A DNA stretch of 46,529 nt, taken from positions 1-46,529 of the forward strand of contig CAMCVN010000017.1 of the NCBI GenBank assembly GCA_945881845.1. The letters run 5' to 3'. Position 1 is the stretch's first letter; each line of letters starts with the position of its first letter. The position numbers were made by a program, and so were the translations under genes. This DNA comes from Bifidobacterium breve. GTDB lineage: Bacteria > Actinomycetota > Thermoleophilia > Solirubrobacterales > Solirubrobacteraceae. Of this stretch, positions 39,481-46,529 are shown one piece after another. The notes under the pieces were generated by a model. The model was not told where the DNA came from, did not search any database, and saw only the letters and a list, made by a program, of their open reading frames with translations.

Positions 39481-41436
39481 TGCGTTGGAGTCGCTGGATT
39501 GCTGATCGAACGCTACTGCGCCCGCATCTTGCGGTTGATCAGCGTCAGTGAATGCCGCAACCTTGGCCGCCAAGGCAGCGGCATCGCCGCTCGCCGTAAG
39601 CAGCTCAATCTCCGCAAACCAGCCAGCGATCTCGCCGCTCTCACGCGCCGCGCGCGATGCATGAACGATCTTCTCGGCCGGTGTCGGCTGCGGCCGCTCG
39701 TGCGGATTGAACAGCTCCTCATGGAGCTTCTCGCCCGGCCGCCGGCCGATTACCTCGATCGCGATGTCGCGATCCGGCTCCAGCCCCGAGAGTTCGATCA
39801 TGTCGCGGGCAAGACGGATGATCGAAACCGGCTCGCCCATCTCAAGCACAAAGATCTCGCCGCCGTTGCCAAGCGAACCGGACCGAATTATCAGCTGGAC
39901 GGCCTCAGGGATCGTCATGAAGTAGCGCGTCATCCGCTCGTCGGTCACGGTCACCGGGCCGCCGCGGGCAATCTGGCGGCGGAAGATCGGCACAACCGAG
40001 CCGGACGATCCGAGTACGTTGCCGAACCGCACCGATGCGTAGTTGGTCTTCGGAAAGCGCGAGCTCATCTCTTCGACGGCGTACTCAGCGAGCGCCTTCG
40101 AAGCGCCCATCACGGTCGCCGGCGCGACCGCCTTGTCGGTTGAGACGAGCACAAAGTTGTGGACCTCAACCTCGCCGGCCAACTCGGCAACAAGCCTTGT
40201 CGCCACGGCGTTATTGCGAATCGCCTCGACCGGATTGCTCTCCATCAAGCCAACGTGCTTGTAGGCAGCGGCGTGGAAGACGAAGGTTGGGCGGTACTGC
40301 TGGAAAACCTCACGCATCCGCCCAGCGTCCTTGCAGTCGGCGAGCACCGCAGTCAGCGACGACGGGTGAACATGGCGGTCCTCCTCCAGCTCGCGCTGGA
40401 TCGCGAACAGGTTGTCCTCAGCGTGGTCGAGGATCACCAGCCGGCGCGGCGCGATCCGTGCAATCTGCCGACAGAGCTCGGCGCCGATCGAGCCGCCTGC
40501 GCCGGTCACAAGCACAATCTCCTTCGAGAGGTAGCTGCCAACCCGGTCGAGTTCCATCCGCACCGGCTCGCGGCCGAGGATGTCCTCGACTTGAACCTCA
40601 CGGACCTGACGCACGACGTGGCCGGAGCCGGCCTGCAGTAGTTCGAAGACGGTCGGCAGTGTGCGCACCGGAATGCCGCGGTCGCGGCCGGCTCGCACAA
40701 CTCGGCCACGCAACGTTCCGGGCGCCGAGGGAATTGCGATCAGAATCTCGTCGGGCTCAGCCTCGTCAAGGATCCGCCCCAGTTGCTCGGTGGCACCAAG
40801 CACCTTCACGCCGTCGATCCGCAGCCCAGCCTTGAGCGGATCGTCGTCAACAAAGCCGACCGGGTTGAGCGCCAGCGTCGGGTTGCGCAGAATCTCGCGC
40901 AGCGTCAGGCGGCCGCCATCACCGGCGCCGACGATCAGCACACGGCGCGCGTCCTTATCGGCGCGGAAGCCACGAATCGGTCGCTCACGAACGGTGCGCG
41001 CCACGAAGCGAACGCCACCGACGAAAAGCAGCATCAGCAGGAAGAAGAGCGCCAGCACGCCGGTCGGTACGAGCACGTTGATCTCGCCGCCGGCCGACTG
41101 GTAGCTAACCGGGTGGAAGAGCGCGGTTAGCCCAGCGACGGCGACCGTCAGCAGTGCCACGGCCTGCAGCACGCCAAGGTAATCGCCTTGGGTTGCGTAG
41201 CGCCATTGCCGCTGCTCGGTGCGGAGCAGCAGGAAGATCACGAGCGTCAGTGCGACAACCCACGGCACCGTGTCCTCAAAGAGCCGCTCGTAGCGCGGCG
41301 GCGGTCCGGCCGCCTGGTCGAAACGGAGGCGGAAGGCGAGGAAGTAGGCAAGTGCGGCAAGCGCTCCGTCAACCAGCAGCTGCGCGACTGAGTGACGATG
41401 GAGCGGGAGAACCGCCGAGCTGAGGCGACTGCGCAT
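39478..41436 (-). CDS. Membrane NDP-sugar 4,6-dehydratase (PglF/WbpM/CapD family)
   Basis: 652 aa. Four N-terminal membrane helices (about 15-140). A Rossmann-like sugar-binding/regulatory domain starts at about 165 (RRVLIVGAGDGGRLTLREI). The SDR catalytic domain starts at about 305 with GAGGSIG (312-318), STDKAVAPATVMGASK (Asp434; Met443 and Lys447 as the SMK-type MxxxK) and RFGNVLGSSGSVVP. Family members convert UDP-GlcNAc to UDP-4-keto-6-deoxy sugars, the first step of bacillosamine-type sugars. A C-terminal extension of about 50 residues is acidic. ATG 41436 with TAGAAT 9 nt upstream. Confidence 0.9.
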   Translation of the reverse strand: MRSRLSSAVLPLHRHSVAQLLVDGALAALAYFLAFRLRFDQAAGPPPRYERLFEDTVPWVVALTLVIFLLLRTEQRQWRYATQGDYLGVLQAVALLTVAVAGLTALFHPVSYQSAGGEINVLVPTGVLALFFLLMLLFVGGVRFVARTVRERPIRGFRADKDARRVLIVGAGDGGRLTLREILRNPTLALNPVGFVDDDPLKAGLRIDGVKVLGATEQLGRILDEAEPDEILIAIPSAPGTLRGRVVRAGRDRGIPVRTLPTVFELLQAGSGHVVRQVREVQVEDILGREPVRMELDRVGSYLSKEIVLVTGAGGSIGAELCRQIARIAPRRLVILDHAEDNLFAIQRELEEDRHVHPSSLTAVLADCKDAGRMREVFQQYRPTFVFHAAAYKHVGLMESNPVEAIRNNAVATRLVAELAGEVEVHNFVLVSTDKAVAPATVMGASKALAEYAVEEMSSRFPKTNYASVRFGNVLGSSGSVVPIFRRQIARGGPVTVTDERMTRYFMTIPEAVQLIIRSGSLGNGGEIFVLEMGEPVSIIRLARDMIELSGLEPDRDIAIEVIGRRPGEKLHEELFNPHERPQPTPAEKIVHASRAARESGEIAGWFAEIELLTASGDAAALAAKVAAFTDADQPQDAGAVAFDQQSSDSNA

Positions 41437-41445
41437 CAGAGCGGC

Positions 41446-41451
41446 ATTCTA
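41446..41451 (-). promoter_or_regulatory. -10 element TAGAAT of dehydratase gene
   Basis: TANNNT hexamer (5/6 match to TATAAT) 9 nt before ATG 41436. Confidence 0.55.
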
Positions 41452-41500
41452 GCTCTAACGCGCTCTCCCTTCAGCGCCGCGCAAGGATCGTCGCAGGCCG

Positions 41501-42508
41501 TTAGCGGGCGCTCAGCAGCAGCTCGACGAGCAGCTCCGGGTCGCGCCGCACGCGGCCGGCATCTGCCGCTGCTTCGTCAGCCTTCGAACGGCGCTCGAGA
41601 ACTACCGTCGCTGGGTCGTCGAGCCGCCCCATTCGCCGATCGGCGATCAGCTTCTCGTCGACCGCGCCGATCTTCCCTTCGAAGGTCGTCAGTACCGGTG
41701 TGCCGAGCGCTACGGCCTCACGGTTCATCGTCCCGCCAGCGCTTACGACGAGGTCGGCTAGTGCGACCAGCGATGGACCATCTACGGCAACCTCAGGGAT
41801 CACAAAGCCACCGGCCTGAACGAGTTCCACGCGCTGCTCCTCGGTCCGCGGCAACACGACAACCTGGCCCTGCTCGCGCAAGCGGATCAAGACCTCGCTG
41901 AAGGCGTTGTTCTCAAACCGGTGGTAGAGCGAAACGGCCGGGGGCGTGCGGACGACTGCCAGCGGCTGCTCGCTATCGAGGCCAAGTTGATCGAGGACGG
42001 CTCTGTCGGGCTCGAAGTCGGCGAGGTAGTACTCCTCCTTCAAACCTGGATAGCGGCGCAGCTTGCCGCGCGCTCCGTAGCGGTCGAGTCGCTCCGGTGG
42101 AATTGCATCGGGAACGACAACGGCTTGAGCGAGGCGGCAGTTGACGTTGTGTTGGACGGTCGCCCATTCGTAGTCGAACATCGTCGAGGCTGGCACGCCG
42201 AGCATCCGCGCAGCGACGCTGACATCGTTTGAACCATGCCCGATCGCAAGATCAAAGTTGCGTCCGCGCGCCCAGCTGCGCAGGGCGAGAGAACGATCGA
42301 CGAGCCCGCGCGCCTTTGCCGCCAGCTTGCCGCCGCGATGATGGCCGATCACGGCCGCGTCGATCCCGTGAAGCTCACAGAGCGCAACGGTCTGAGCGAA
42401 GTCGCGAGCCGTCACCTCAACCTCGGCGCCGCGTGCGCGGAGCCGCTCAATTACCGGCCGCAGAACCAGAACGTGCGGCGAGTTTGTCAGGTCAACCCAA
42501 ACGCGCAT
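41501..42508 (-). CDS. DUF354 GT-B-like protein
   Basis: 335 aa. MRVWVDLTNSPHVLVLRPVIERLRARGAEVEVTARDFAQT is the DUF354 signature opening. Later ADLVVSAGGTMNREAVALGTPVLTTFEGKIGAVDEKLIADRRM is the GT-B donor-site region also seen in MurG and UDP-GlcNAc 2-epimerases. The family has no settled reaction. Coupling to the DegT aminotransferase (TAATG overlap at 42508) and the dehydratase gene next door suggest a sugar-nucleotide or glycosyl-transfer step in the same pathway (inference). Confidence 0.83.
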   Translation of the reverse strand: MRVWVDLTNSPHVLVLRPVIERLRARGAEVEVTARDFAQTVALCELHGIDAAVIGHHRGGKLAAKARGLVDRSLALRSWARGRNFDLAIGHGSNDVSVAARMLGVPASTMFDYEWATVQHNVNCRLAQAVVVPDAIPPERLDRYGARGKLRRYPGLKEEYYLADFEPDRAVLDQLGLDSEQPLAVVRTPPAVSLYHRFENNAFSEVLIRLREQGQVVVLPRTEEQRVELVQAGGFVIPEVAVDGPSLVALADLVVSAGGTMNREAVALGTPVLTTFEGKIGAVDEKLIADRRMGRLDDPATVVLERRSKADEAAADAGRVRRDPELLVELLLSAR

Positions 42509-43596
42509 TAGCTCAGCGCGGCGCCGACCGCTGTTACGACCTGCTCGATCTCCTCGTCACTGATCGTGGCGCTGATTGGCAGCGCGAGGTGGCGGCGGGC
42601 AGCCTCGTCGGTTCCCGGCAGCGAACCCGTTGCCGGGCGCCAACTGCTCATCGACGGCTGTTCGTGAATTGGCCGACGGTAGTAGCCGCGGGATTCAATG
42701 CCGCTGGCGGCTAGCTGCTGCGAGAGTTGATGCGGATCATCGGTCCCGACGACGAAGAGATGCCAGGCTGGCGCCGCTCCGGCAGTTGCCTGCGGCAGAG
42801 TCACAAGACGCCCCAACCCGAGCTCCTCATAGCGGCTGGCGGCAGCGGCGCGGTGCGCGGCCCAAGCGGGAAGCCGCGGCAGCAGGATCCTCAGGACGGC
42901 AGCCTGAATCTCGTCAAGCCGCGAGTTGAAGCCGATCTCTTCGTGGTTGACGCGATCACGCGAACCGTGGAAGCGGAGCATTCGGACGCGCTCGGCGAGT
43001 TCCCTGTCGGAGGTTGTGATTGCGCCGCCGTCGCCAAAGGCACCTAGGTTCTTGGAGGGGTAGAAGGAGTGCGAAGCAATCGTCCCCAGTGCGCCGGGGT
43101 TGCCGTCCTGCCCAACTGAGCCGGCGGCTTGGGCACAGTCCTCAACGACAGGCACGCCGAGCGCCTCAATCTCAGCGACCGGCGCGATGTTGCCAAAGAG
43201 GTGAACCGCGATCACGGCCTTCGTCCGCGGCGTCATCACGGCTTTGACCTGATCGGCACTTGTGATGTAGCTCGCGGGGTCGATGTCACAGAAGACCGGC
43301 ACGGCGCCTGTCGGCGGGATCGCCTCGGCGCTGGCGTAGTAGCTGAACGACGGCACGATCACTTCATCGCCCGGCCCGATACCAAGCGCGCGCAGGGCGA
43401 TCGTTATTGCTTCTGTCCCGTTCGCCACGCCGATTGCCTCAGCGGCACCAACAGCACCTGCGAATTCTTCTTCGAAGGCATCGACGTTGGGGCCAAGGAT
43501 GAACTGGCCGGCAGCGGCAACCTCGAGCAGCGCGGCATCGATCTGCTCGCGCAGCGGTTCAATCGCCGTCGTTGAATCAAACAGAGGAACGCTCAT
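42508..43596 (-). CDS. DegT/DnrJ/EryC1/StrS sugar aminotransferase (PglE-like)
   Basis: 362 aa PLP enzyme. Pro-rich substrate loop VPSFSYYASAEAIPPTGA (81-98), Asp153 in VEDCAQAAGS, PLP Lys182 in SFYPSKNLGAFGDGG, and NSRLDEIQAAVL helix. It aminates 4-keto (or 3-keto) nucleotide sugars; the dehydratase gene just downstream would supply a 4-keto-6-deoxy substrate. The start ATG 43596 is leaderless-type (TAGCGT 9 nt upstream) and the promoter is shared back-to-back with dedA. Confidence 0.92.
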   Translation of the reverse strand: MSVPLFDSTTAIEPLREQIDAALLEVAAAGQFILGPNVDAFEEEFAGAVGAAEAIGVANGTEAITIALRALGIGPGDEVIVPSFSYYASAEAIPPTGAVPVFCDIDPASYITSADQVKAVMTPRTKAVIAVHLFGNIAPVAEIEALGVPVVEDCAQAAGSVGQDGNPGALGTIASHSFYPSKNLGAFGDGGAITTSDRELAERVRMLRFHGSRDRVNHEEIGFNSRLDEIQAAVLRILLPRLPAWAAHRAAAASRYEELGLGRLVTLPQATAGAAPAWHLFVVGTDDPHQLSQQLAASGIESRGYYRRPIHEQPSMSSWRPATGSLPGTDEAARRHLALPISATISDEEIEQVVTAVGAALS

Positions 43597-43605
43597 CCAG
43601 CCCCA

Positions 43606-43615
43606 ACGCTACCCT
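43606..43615. promoter_or_regulatory. Bidirectional promoter with shared TA step
   Basis: ACGCTACCCT. The plus strand reads TACCCT (43610-43615), 8 nt before GTG 43624. The minus strand reads TAGCGT (43611-43606), 9 nt before ATG 43596. Both hexamers use the same TA base pairs at 43610-43611. Confidence 0.6.
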
Positions 43616-43623
43616 CTCGACCG

Positions 43624-44283
43624 GTGCCGTTCTCCACACTCATCGTCCTCGCGGCGATCACCGACAAGCTCGCCGACTGGGCAACCGGCGTCGTCGGCGA
43701 CCTCGGTCTTGCCGGAATCTTCGTTCTGATGACGCTCGAGAGCATGTGCATCCCGATTCCATCGGAGCCGACGATGCTCTTCGCTGGCTTCAACGTCGAC
43801 CAAGGCGCTTACTCCTTCCTTGCCGTCGTCAGCGTCGGCGTGGCCGCCAACGTGCTCGGCTCATGGATCGCTTACGGCTTCGGTCGCTTCGGTCGATTGG
43901 AGTTGATCGAACGTCACGGCAAGTGGCTTCACATCACGCCAGGCCGGCTCGAGCAGGCCGACCGCTGGTTCGAGAACTACGGCGGCTGGGCCGTCTTCTT
44001 CTCGCGGATGCTGCCGATCGTCCGTACCTTCATCTCGCTGCCGGCTGGAGTTGCGCGGATGCCATTCGGGCGCTTCACGCTCTACACCTTTCTCGGCTGC
44101 ATCCCCTGGATGGCAGGGCTGACGTACCTCGGCATGACGGTCGGCAACAACTGGGAAGAGTGGAAGGGTTACCTCCACTACATCGACTACCTGGTCGCGG
44201 TGATCATCGTTGCGGGCGCGGTCTACCTCTTCATGCGTTGGTGGCGTTCACGCGGCGGCTCGGCCGATGCACCAGCCGCTTGA
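43624..44283 (+). CDS. DedA family (VTT) membrane protein
   Basis: 219 aa. Conserved acidic residue Glu39 and PIPSE (44-48), then RMLPIVRTFISLPAG with Arg128 and Arg134, the residues conserved in DedA proteins. About four to five membrane segments. Members were recently linked to flipping undecaprenyl phosphate back to the cytosol. Its 3' end overlaps uppP by 17 bp, which ties flipping and dephosphorylation of the carrier together. GTG start 43624 is fixed by TACCCT 8 nt upstream. Confidence 0.9.
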   Translation: MPFSTLIVLAAITDKLADWATGVVGDLGLAGIFVLMTLESMCIPIPSEPTMLFAGFNVDQGAYSFLAVVSVGVAANVLGSWIAYGFGRFGRLELIERHGKWLHITPGRLEQADRWFENYGGWAVFFSRMLPIVRTFISLPAGVARMPFGRFTLYTFLGCIPWMAGLTYLGMTVGNNWEEWKGYLHYIDYLVAVIIVAGAVYLFMRWWRSRGGSADAPAA

Positions 44284-45085
44284 GCAGTCGCTTCCGCTGC
44301 GCCACGCGCTAGCGCTCGGGCTGATGCACGGCCCGGCTGAGCTGCTTCCAATCTCCTCCTCAGGGCACACGACGCTGGTCCCTTGGCTGCTCGGCTGGCC
44401 TTACCCCCAGCTCGACCCAGCACTGCGTAAGAGCTTCGAGGTTGCGCTCCACGCAGGCACGGCAGTCGGGCTGCTGATCGCGCTGCGTAGTGAAGTGGGC
44501 GAGGCGGCCGGCTCATTTGACCGCCGCCGCGCGATCCTGATCGCCGGTTCCTTCATTCCACCGGCGATTGTGGGCTACACACTCGAAGGGCCGATCGAGA
44601 AGCGGCTTGGAACGCCGGCCTCGATCGCGGCTGGGCTACTGGTCGGCTCGGCAGCGATGGCACTCGCCGATCAGTTCGGGCCGCAGACGCGCGAGCGCGA
44701 CGACGCAGGCCTTGTCGATGCGCTGCTGCTGGGAGCGGCGCAGGCTTCGGCGCTGATGCCGGGCACTTCACGCGGCGGAATGACGCTTAGCGCGATGCGC
44801 GCCCGCGGCTTCACGAGGCCAGCGGCGAGTGCCCTTTCGCGGCACGTCGCGCTACCGGTGATCCTCGGCGCAAGTGCGCTCAAAGGAGCGCGGCTGGCGC
44901 AGCAAGGGCTGCCGCCTGGCGCCGGCTCGCGGCTCGCGCTGGGAGCCGCTGCGGCGGCAGCTTCGACGCTGCTTGCGGCGCGGCTCGTGCCGGTCGAAAG
45001 GGTCGGTCCGCTGCTGCCATACGCCGCCTACCGCAGCGCGCTGGCGGCGATCACTCTGCGCCGCCTGCGAAGATCGCGATCATGA
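44267..45085 (+). CDS. uppP: Undecaprenyl-diphosphatase UppP/BacA-family, variant active site
   Basis: 272 aa, about seven membrane helices. It would release undecaprenyl phosphate from the diphosphate on the outer face. ATG 44267 gives MHQPLEQSLPLRHALALG and places the motif normally; an upstream frame from 44210 lies deep in dedA. Motif 1 reads HGPAELLPISSSGH (His21-His34): Glu25 and His34 match E. coli Glu21 and His30, but E. coli Glu17 is replaced by His21. Motif 2 is PGTSRGGMTL, with the catalytic Arg kept and a Gly where Ser is usual. It may be a distinct subfamily. Overlaps dedA by 17 bp and purM by 4 bp. Confidence 0.87.
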   Translation: MHQPLEQSLPLRHALALGLMHGPAELLPISSSGHTTLVPWLLGWPYPQLDPALRKSFEVALHAGTAVGLLIALRSEVGEAAGSFDRRRAILIAGSFIPPAIVGYTLEGPIEKRLGTPASIAAGLLVGSAAMALADQFGPQTRERDDAGLVDALLLGAAQASALMPGTSRGGMTLSAMRARGFTRPAASALSRHVALPVILGASALKGARLAQQGLPPGAGSRLALGAAAAAASTLLAARLVPVERVGPLLPYAAYRSALAAITLRRLRRSRS

Positions 45086-46140
45086 GCGACGCCTACGCCG
45101 CTGCCGGCGTGGATACCGACCAATCTGACCTCGCCGTCGACGCGTTGGTTGACGTGCTGCGCACGATTGACCTCGGCCGCCCGTCGCGCTCGATTGTGCG
45201 CTCCGGCCATTACGCCAGCGTGCTGAAGGTCAGCGACGAGCTGGGGCTAGCGATGTCAACCGACGGCGTCGGTTCGAAGCTCGTCCTTGCCGAGCAGGCG
45301 GACCGGCTCGAAACGGTCGGTATCGACTGCATCGCGATGAACGTCAACGACATCATCTGCGTCGGCGCTGAGCCGATCGCGATGCTCGACTATCTGGCCG
45401 TAGAGCAGGCCGACCCGACCGCCCTGGCAAGGATCGGTGAAGGGCTAAAAGTCGGCGCCGAGCAGGCCGGAATCGAAATACCAGGCGGCGAGGTTGCCGT
45501 GCTGCCGGAACTGATTCGTGGCCACCCGTCGCCGCACGGCTTTGACCTCTGCGGCACGGCGATCGGAACCGTCGTTCCCGACAAGATCATTCTCGGCGAC
45601 GCGATCAACCCCGGCGACGCGCTGATCGGGCTTCCTTCCAGCGGCGCCCACTCGAACGGCTACACGCTGGCTCGCCGCGTGCTGGTCGAGGACGGTCCGG
45701 GGCTCGACGCGACGCCCGCGCAGCTCGGCGGCGAAACGATCGCTGACGCGCTGCTGGCGCCAACGGTGATCTACGTCAAAGCGGTGCTGGCGCTGCTGGC
45801 GAGCGGAATCGAAGTCCACGGGCTCGCCCACATCACCGGCGGTGGCCTGACGAACCTGCGCCGCCTCGCCCCCGGCCGCGTCGGCTACTCAATTGAGAAC
45901 CCACTGCCGGTGCCACCGGTGCTTGAACTGATCGGCGAGCTCGGCAAGGTGCCAGAGGACGAGATGTGGGAGGTCTTCAACATGGGCTGCGGCCTGATCG
46001 CCGTTGTCTCCGAAGCCGACGTCGAAGCGGCGACTGCGATCCTCGCCGCCCACCACCCCGGCGCAGCCCGTGTCGGGACTGTCACCGGCAGCGGCGATGA
46101 GACGCTCGGGCCCGGCGGAATCGTGGTGGGCGCGAGCTGA
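45082..46140 (+). CDS. purM: Phosphoribosylformylglycinamidine cyclo-ligase
   Basis: AIR synthetase, fifth step of purine synthesis: FGAM + ATP to AIR. 352 aa, normal. Visible: STDGVGSKLVLAEQADR, the phosphate/Mg region GIDCIAMNVNDIICVGAEPIAMLDYL, LPSSGAHSNGYTLAR, and HITGGGLTNLRRLAP. Coupled to uppP by a 4-bp overlap, an unexpected link of purine synthesis to lipid-carrier recycling, perhaps only operon packing. Confidence 0.96.
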   Translation: MSDAYAAAGVDTDQSDLAVDALVDVLRTIDLGRPSRSIVRSGHYASVLKVSDELGLAMSTDGVGSKLVLAEQADRLETVGIDCIAMNVNDIICVGAEPIAMLDYLAVEQADPTALARIGEGLKVGAEQAGIEIPGGEVAVLPELIRGHPSPHGFDLCGTAIGTVVPDKIILGDAINPGDALIGLPSSGAHSNGYTLARRVLVEDGPGLDATPAQLGGETIADALLAPTVIYVKAVLALLASGIEVHGLAHITGGGLTNLRRLAPGRVGYSIENPLPVPPVLELIGELGKVPEDEMWEVFNMGCGLIAVVSEADVEAATAILAAHHPGAARVGTVTGSGDETLGPGGIVVGAS

Positions 46141-46207
46141 ACACGCACCCGATGAGCCGCCGCGAGATCAACCAAGAACGCCTTCCCAGATCGCAAGCTG
46201 AGGCGCT

Positions 46208-46529
46208 GTGAGCTCGCCGGTTGGCACGGTCCTCGGCGGCCGCTATGAGATCGACGAGGTGATCGGCCGCGGCGGCATGTCAACCGTCTACCGCGCCCAC
46301 GACCTAACGCTGGAGCGCTGGGTGGCAGTCAAGATCATGCACCGCGAGGTCGCTCGCGAAAGCGAGCAGCTCGAACGCTTCCGCCGCGAGGCCAAGTCGA
46401 TCGCGAAGCTCTCGTCGCCTTACGTCGTTGGCGTGATCGACGCCGACGAGCAGGATCAAACTCCCTACATCGTGCTCGAGTACGTCGACGGTCAGACGCT
46501 CAAGCAGCGAATCCGAGACTTCAAGCGGC
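46208..46529 (+). CDS. Ser/Thr protein kinase (PknB-like), partial
   Basis: 107 codons before the window ends. GTG start 46208 with GAGG 4 nt upstream (TGAGG). It begins with RYEIDEVIGRGGMSTVYRAHD (Gly-loop), then VAVKIM (catalytic Lys), RFRREAKSIAKLSSPYVVGVIDADE (C-helix Glu) and IVLEYVDGQTLKQRI (hinge). This is the standard N-lobe opening of actinobacterial PknB-type kinases. Whether it has extracellular PASTA repeats cannot be seen. Confidence 0.93.
   Translation, partial: MSSPVGTVLGGRYEIDEVIGRGGMSTVYRAHDLTLERWVAVKIMHREVARESEQLERFRREAKSIAKLSSPYVVGVIDADEQDQTPYIVLEYVDGQTLKQRIRDFKR

Noticed and set aside
40035-40835. Plus-strand Arg-rich frame of 266 codons
   Set aside because: Shadow of the dehydratase gene; Arg/Ser-rich composition is typical of an off-frame reading of GC-rich coding DNA.
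44210-44266. Upstream extension of uppP start
   Set aside because: It would lie entirely within dedA and add residues before the conserved first helix; ATG 44267 gives a normal UppP N-terminus.

Overview
The window is 46.5 kb of GC-rich (about 63% by eye), very densely coded bacterial chromosome. It holds 48 protein genes, two of them cut by the window edges, and two tRNA-Ala genes, with no gap over 300 bp between genes. Gene content and protein style (GTG/TTG starts, Ala/Glu-rich proteins, actinobacterial-type acyl-CoA dehydrogenase pair, LytR_C protein, PknB-type kinase) point to a high-GC actinobacterial lineage, probably Thermoleophilia/Solirubrobacterales. That placement is inferred from protein wording, not from a marker gene. 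No insertion sequence, prophage, CRISPR or plasmid feature was seen.

Layout. 1-2508 (minus): RNA methyltransferase (partial), argF, SnoaL-like protein. 2571-10571 (plus): a lipoate-dependent 2-oxoacid dehydrogenase block (lpdA, DsbA-like/HCCA-isomerase-like protein, small protein, E1 alpha, E1 beta, E2, lipB, lipA, small membrane protein), so the complex and its cofactor synthesis are made side by side. 10601-14932 (plus): a FadR-like operator, two overlapping acyl-CoA dehydrogenases and an alkyl sulfatase. 14929-22678: small secreted or START-like proteins, two tRNA-Ala genes on opposite strands flanking an acidic protein and a secreted GH1 glycosidase, a DUF3089 hydrolase, and a LolA-like protein with an ABC exporter. 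22675-25918 (minus): GST-N-like protein, transketolase, SDR.

25981-45085 is a surface-glycan region of about 19 kb. It has a monotopic initiating sugar transferase, five glycosyltransferases of several folds, a Wzx-like flippase, a Wzy/WaaL-like protein, a PglF/CapD-like 4,6-dehydratase, a PglE/DegT-like aminotransferase and a DUF354 GT-B-like protein. It also carries a five-gene overlapping operon with a FlgD-Ig/GATase-like exported protein, and a DedA-UppP pair fit for undecaprenyl-phosphate recycling. purM and the start of a Ser/Thr kinase close the window.

The strongest unexpected signals are architectural. (1) 19 of 28 gene heads carry a TANNNT -10-like hexamer 6-10 nt before the start codon, which implies pervasive leaderless transcription and corrects several starts. 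(2) One divergent gene pair is driven by two -10 hexamers sharing a single TA step. (3) Four of five convergent pairs end on the same 4 bp (CTAG/CTAA). The best candidates for undescribed biology are the overlapping glycan operon at 32975-39465 and the DedA/variant-UppP pair, in which a key UppP glutamate is replaced by His.
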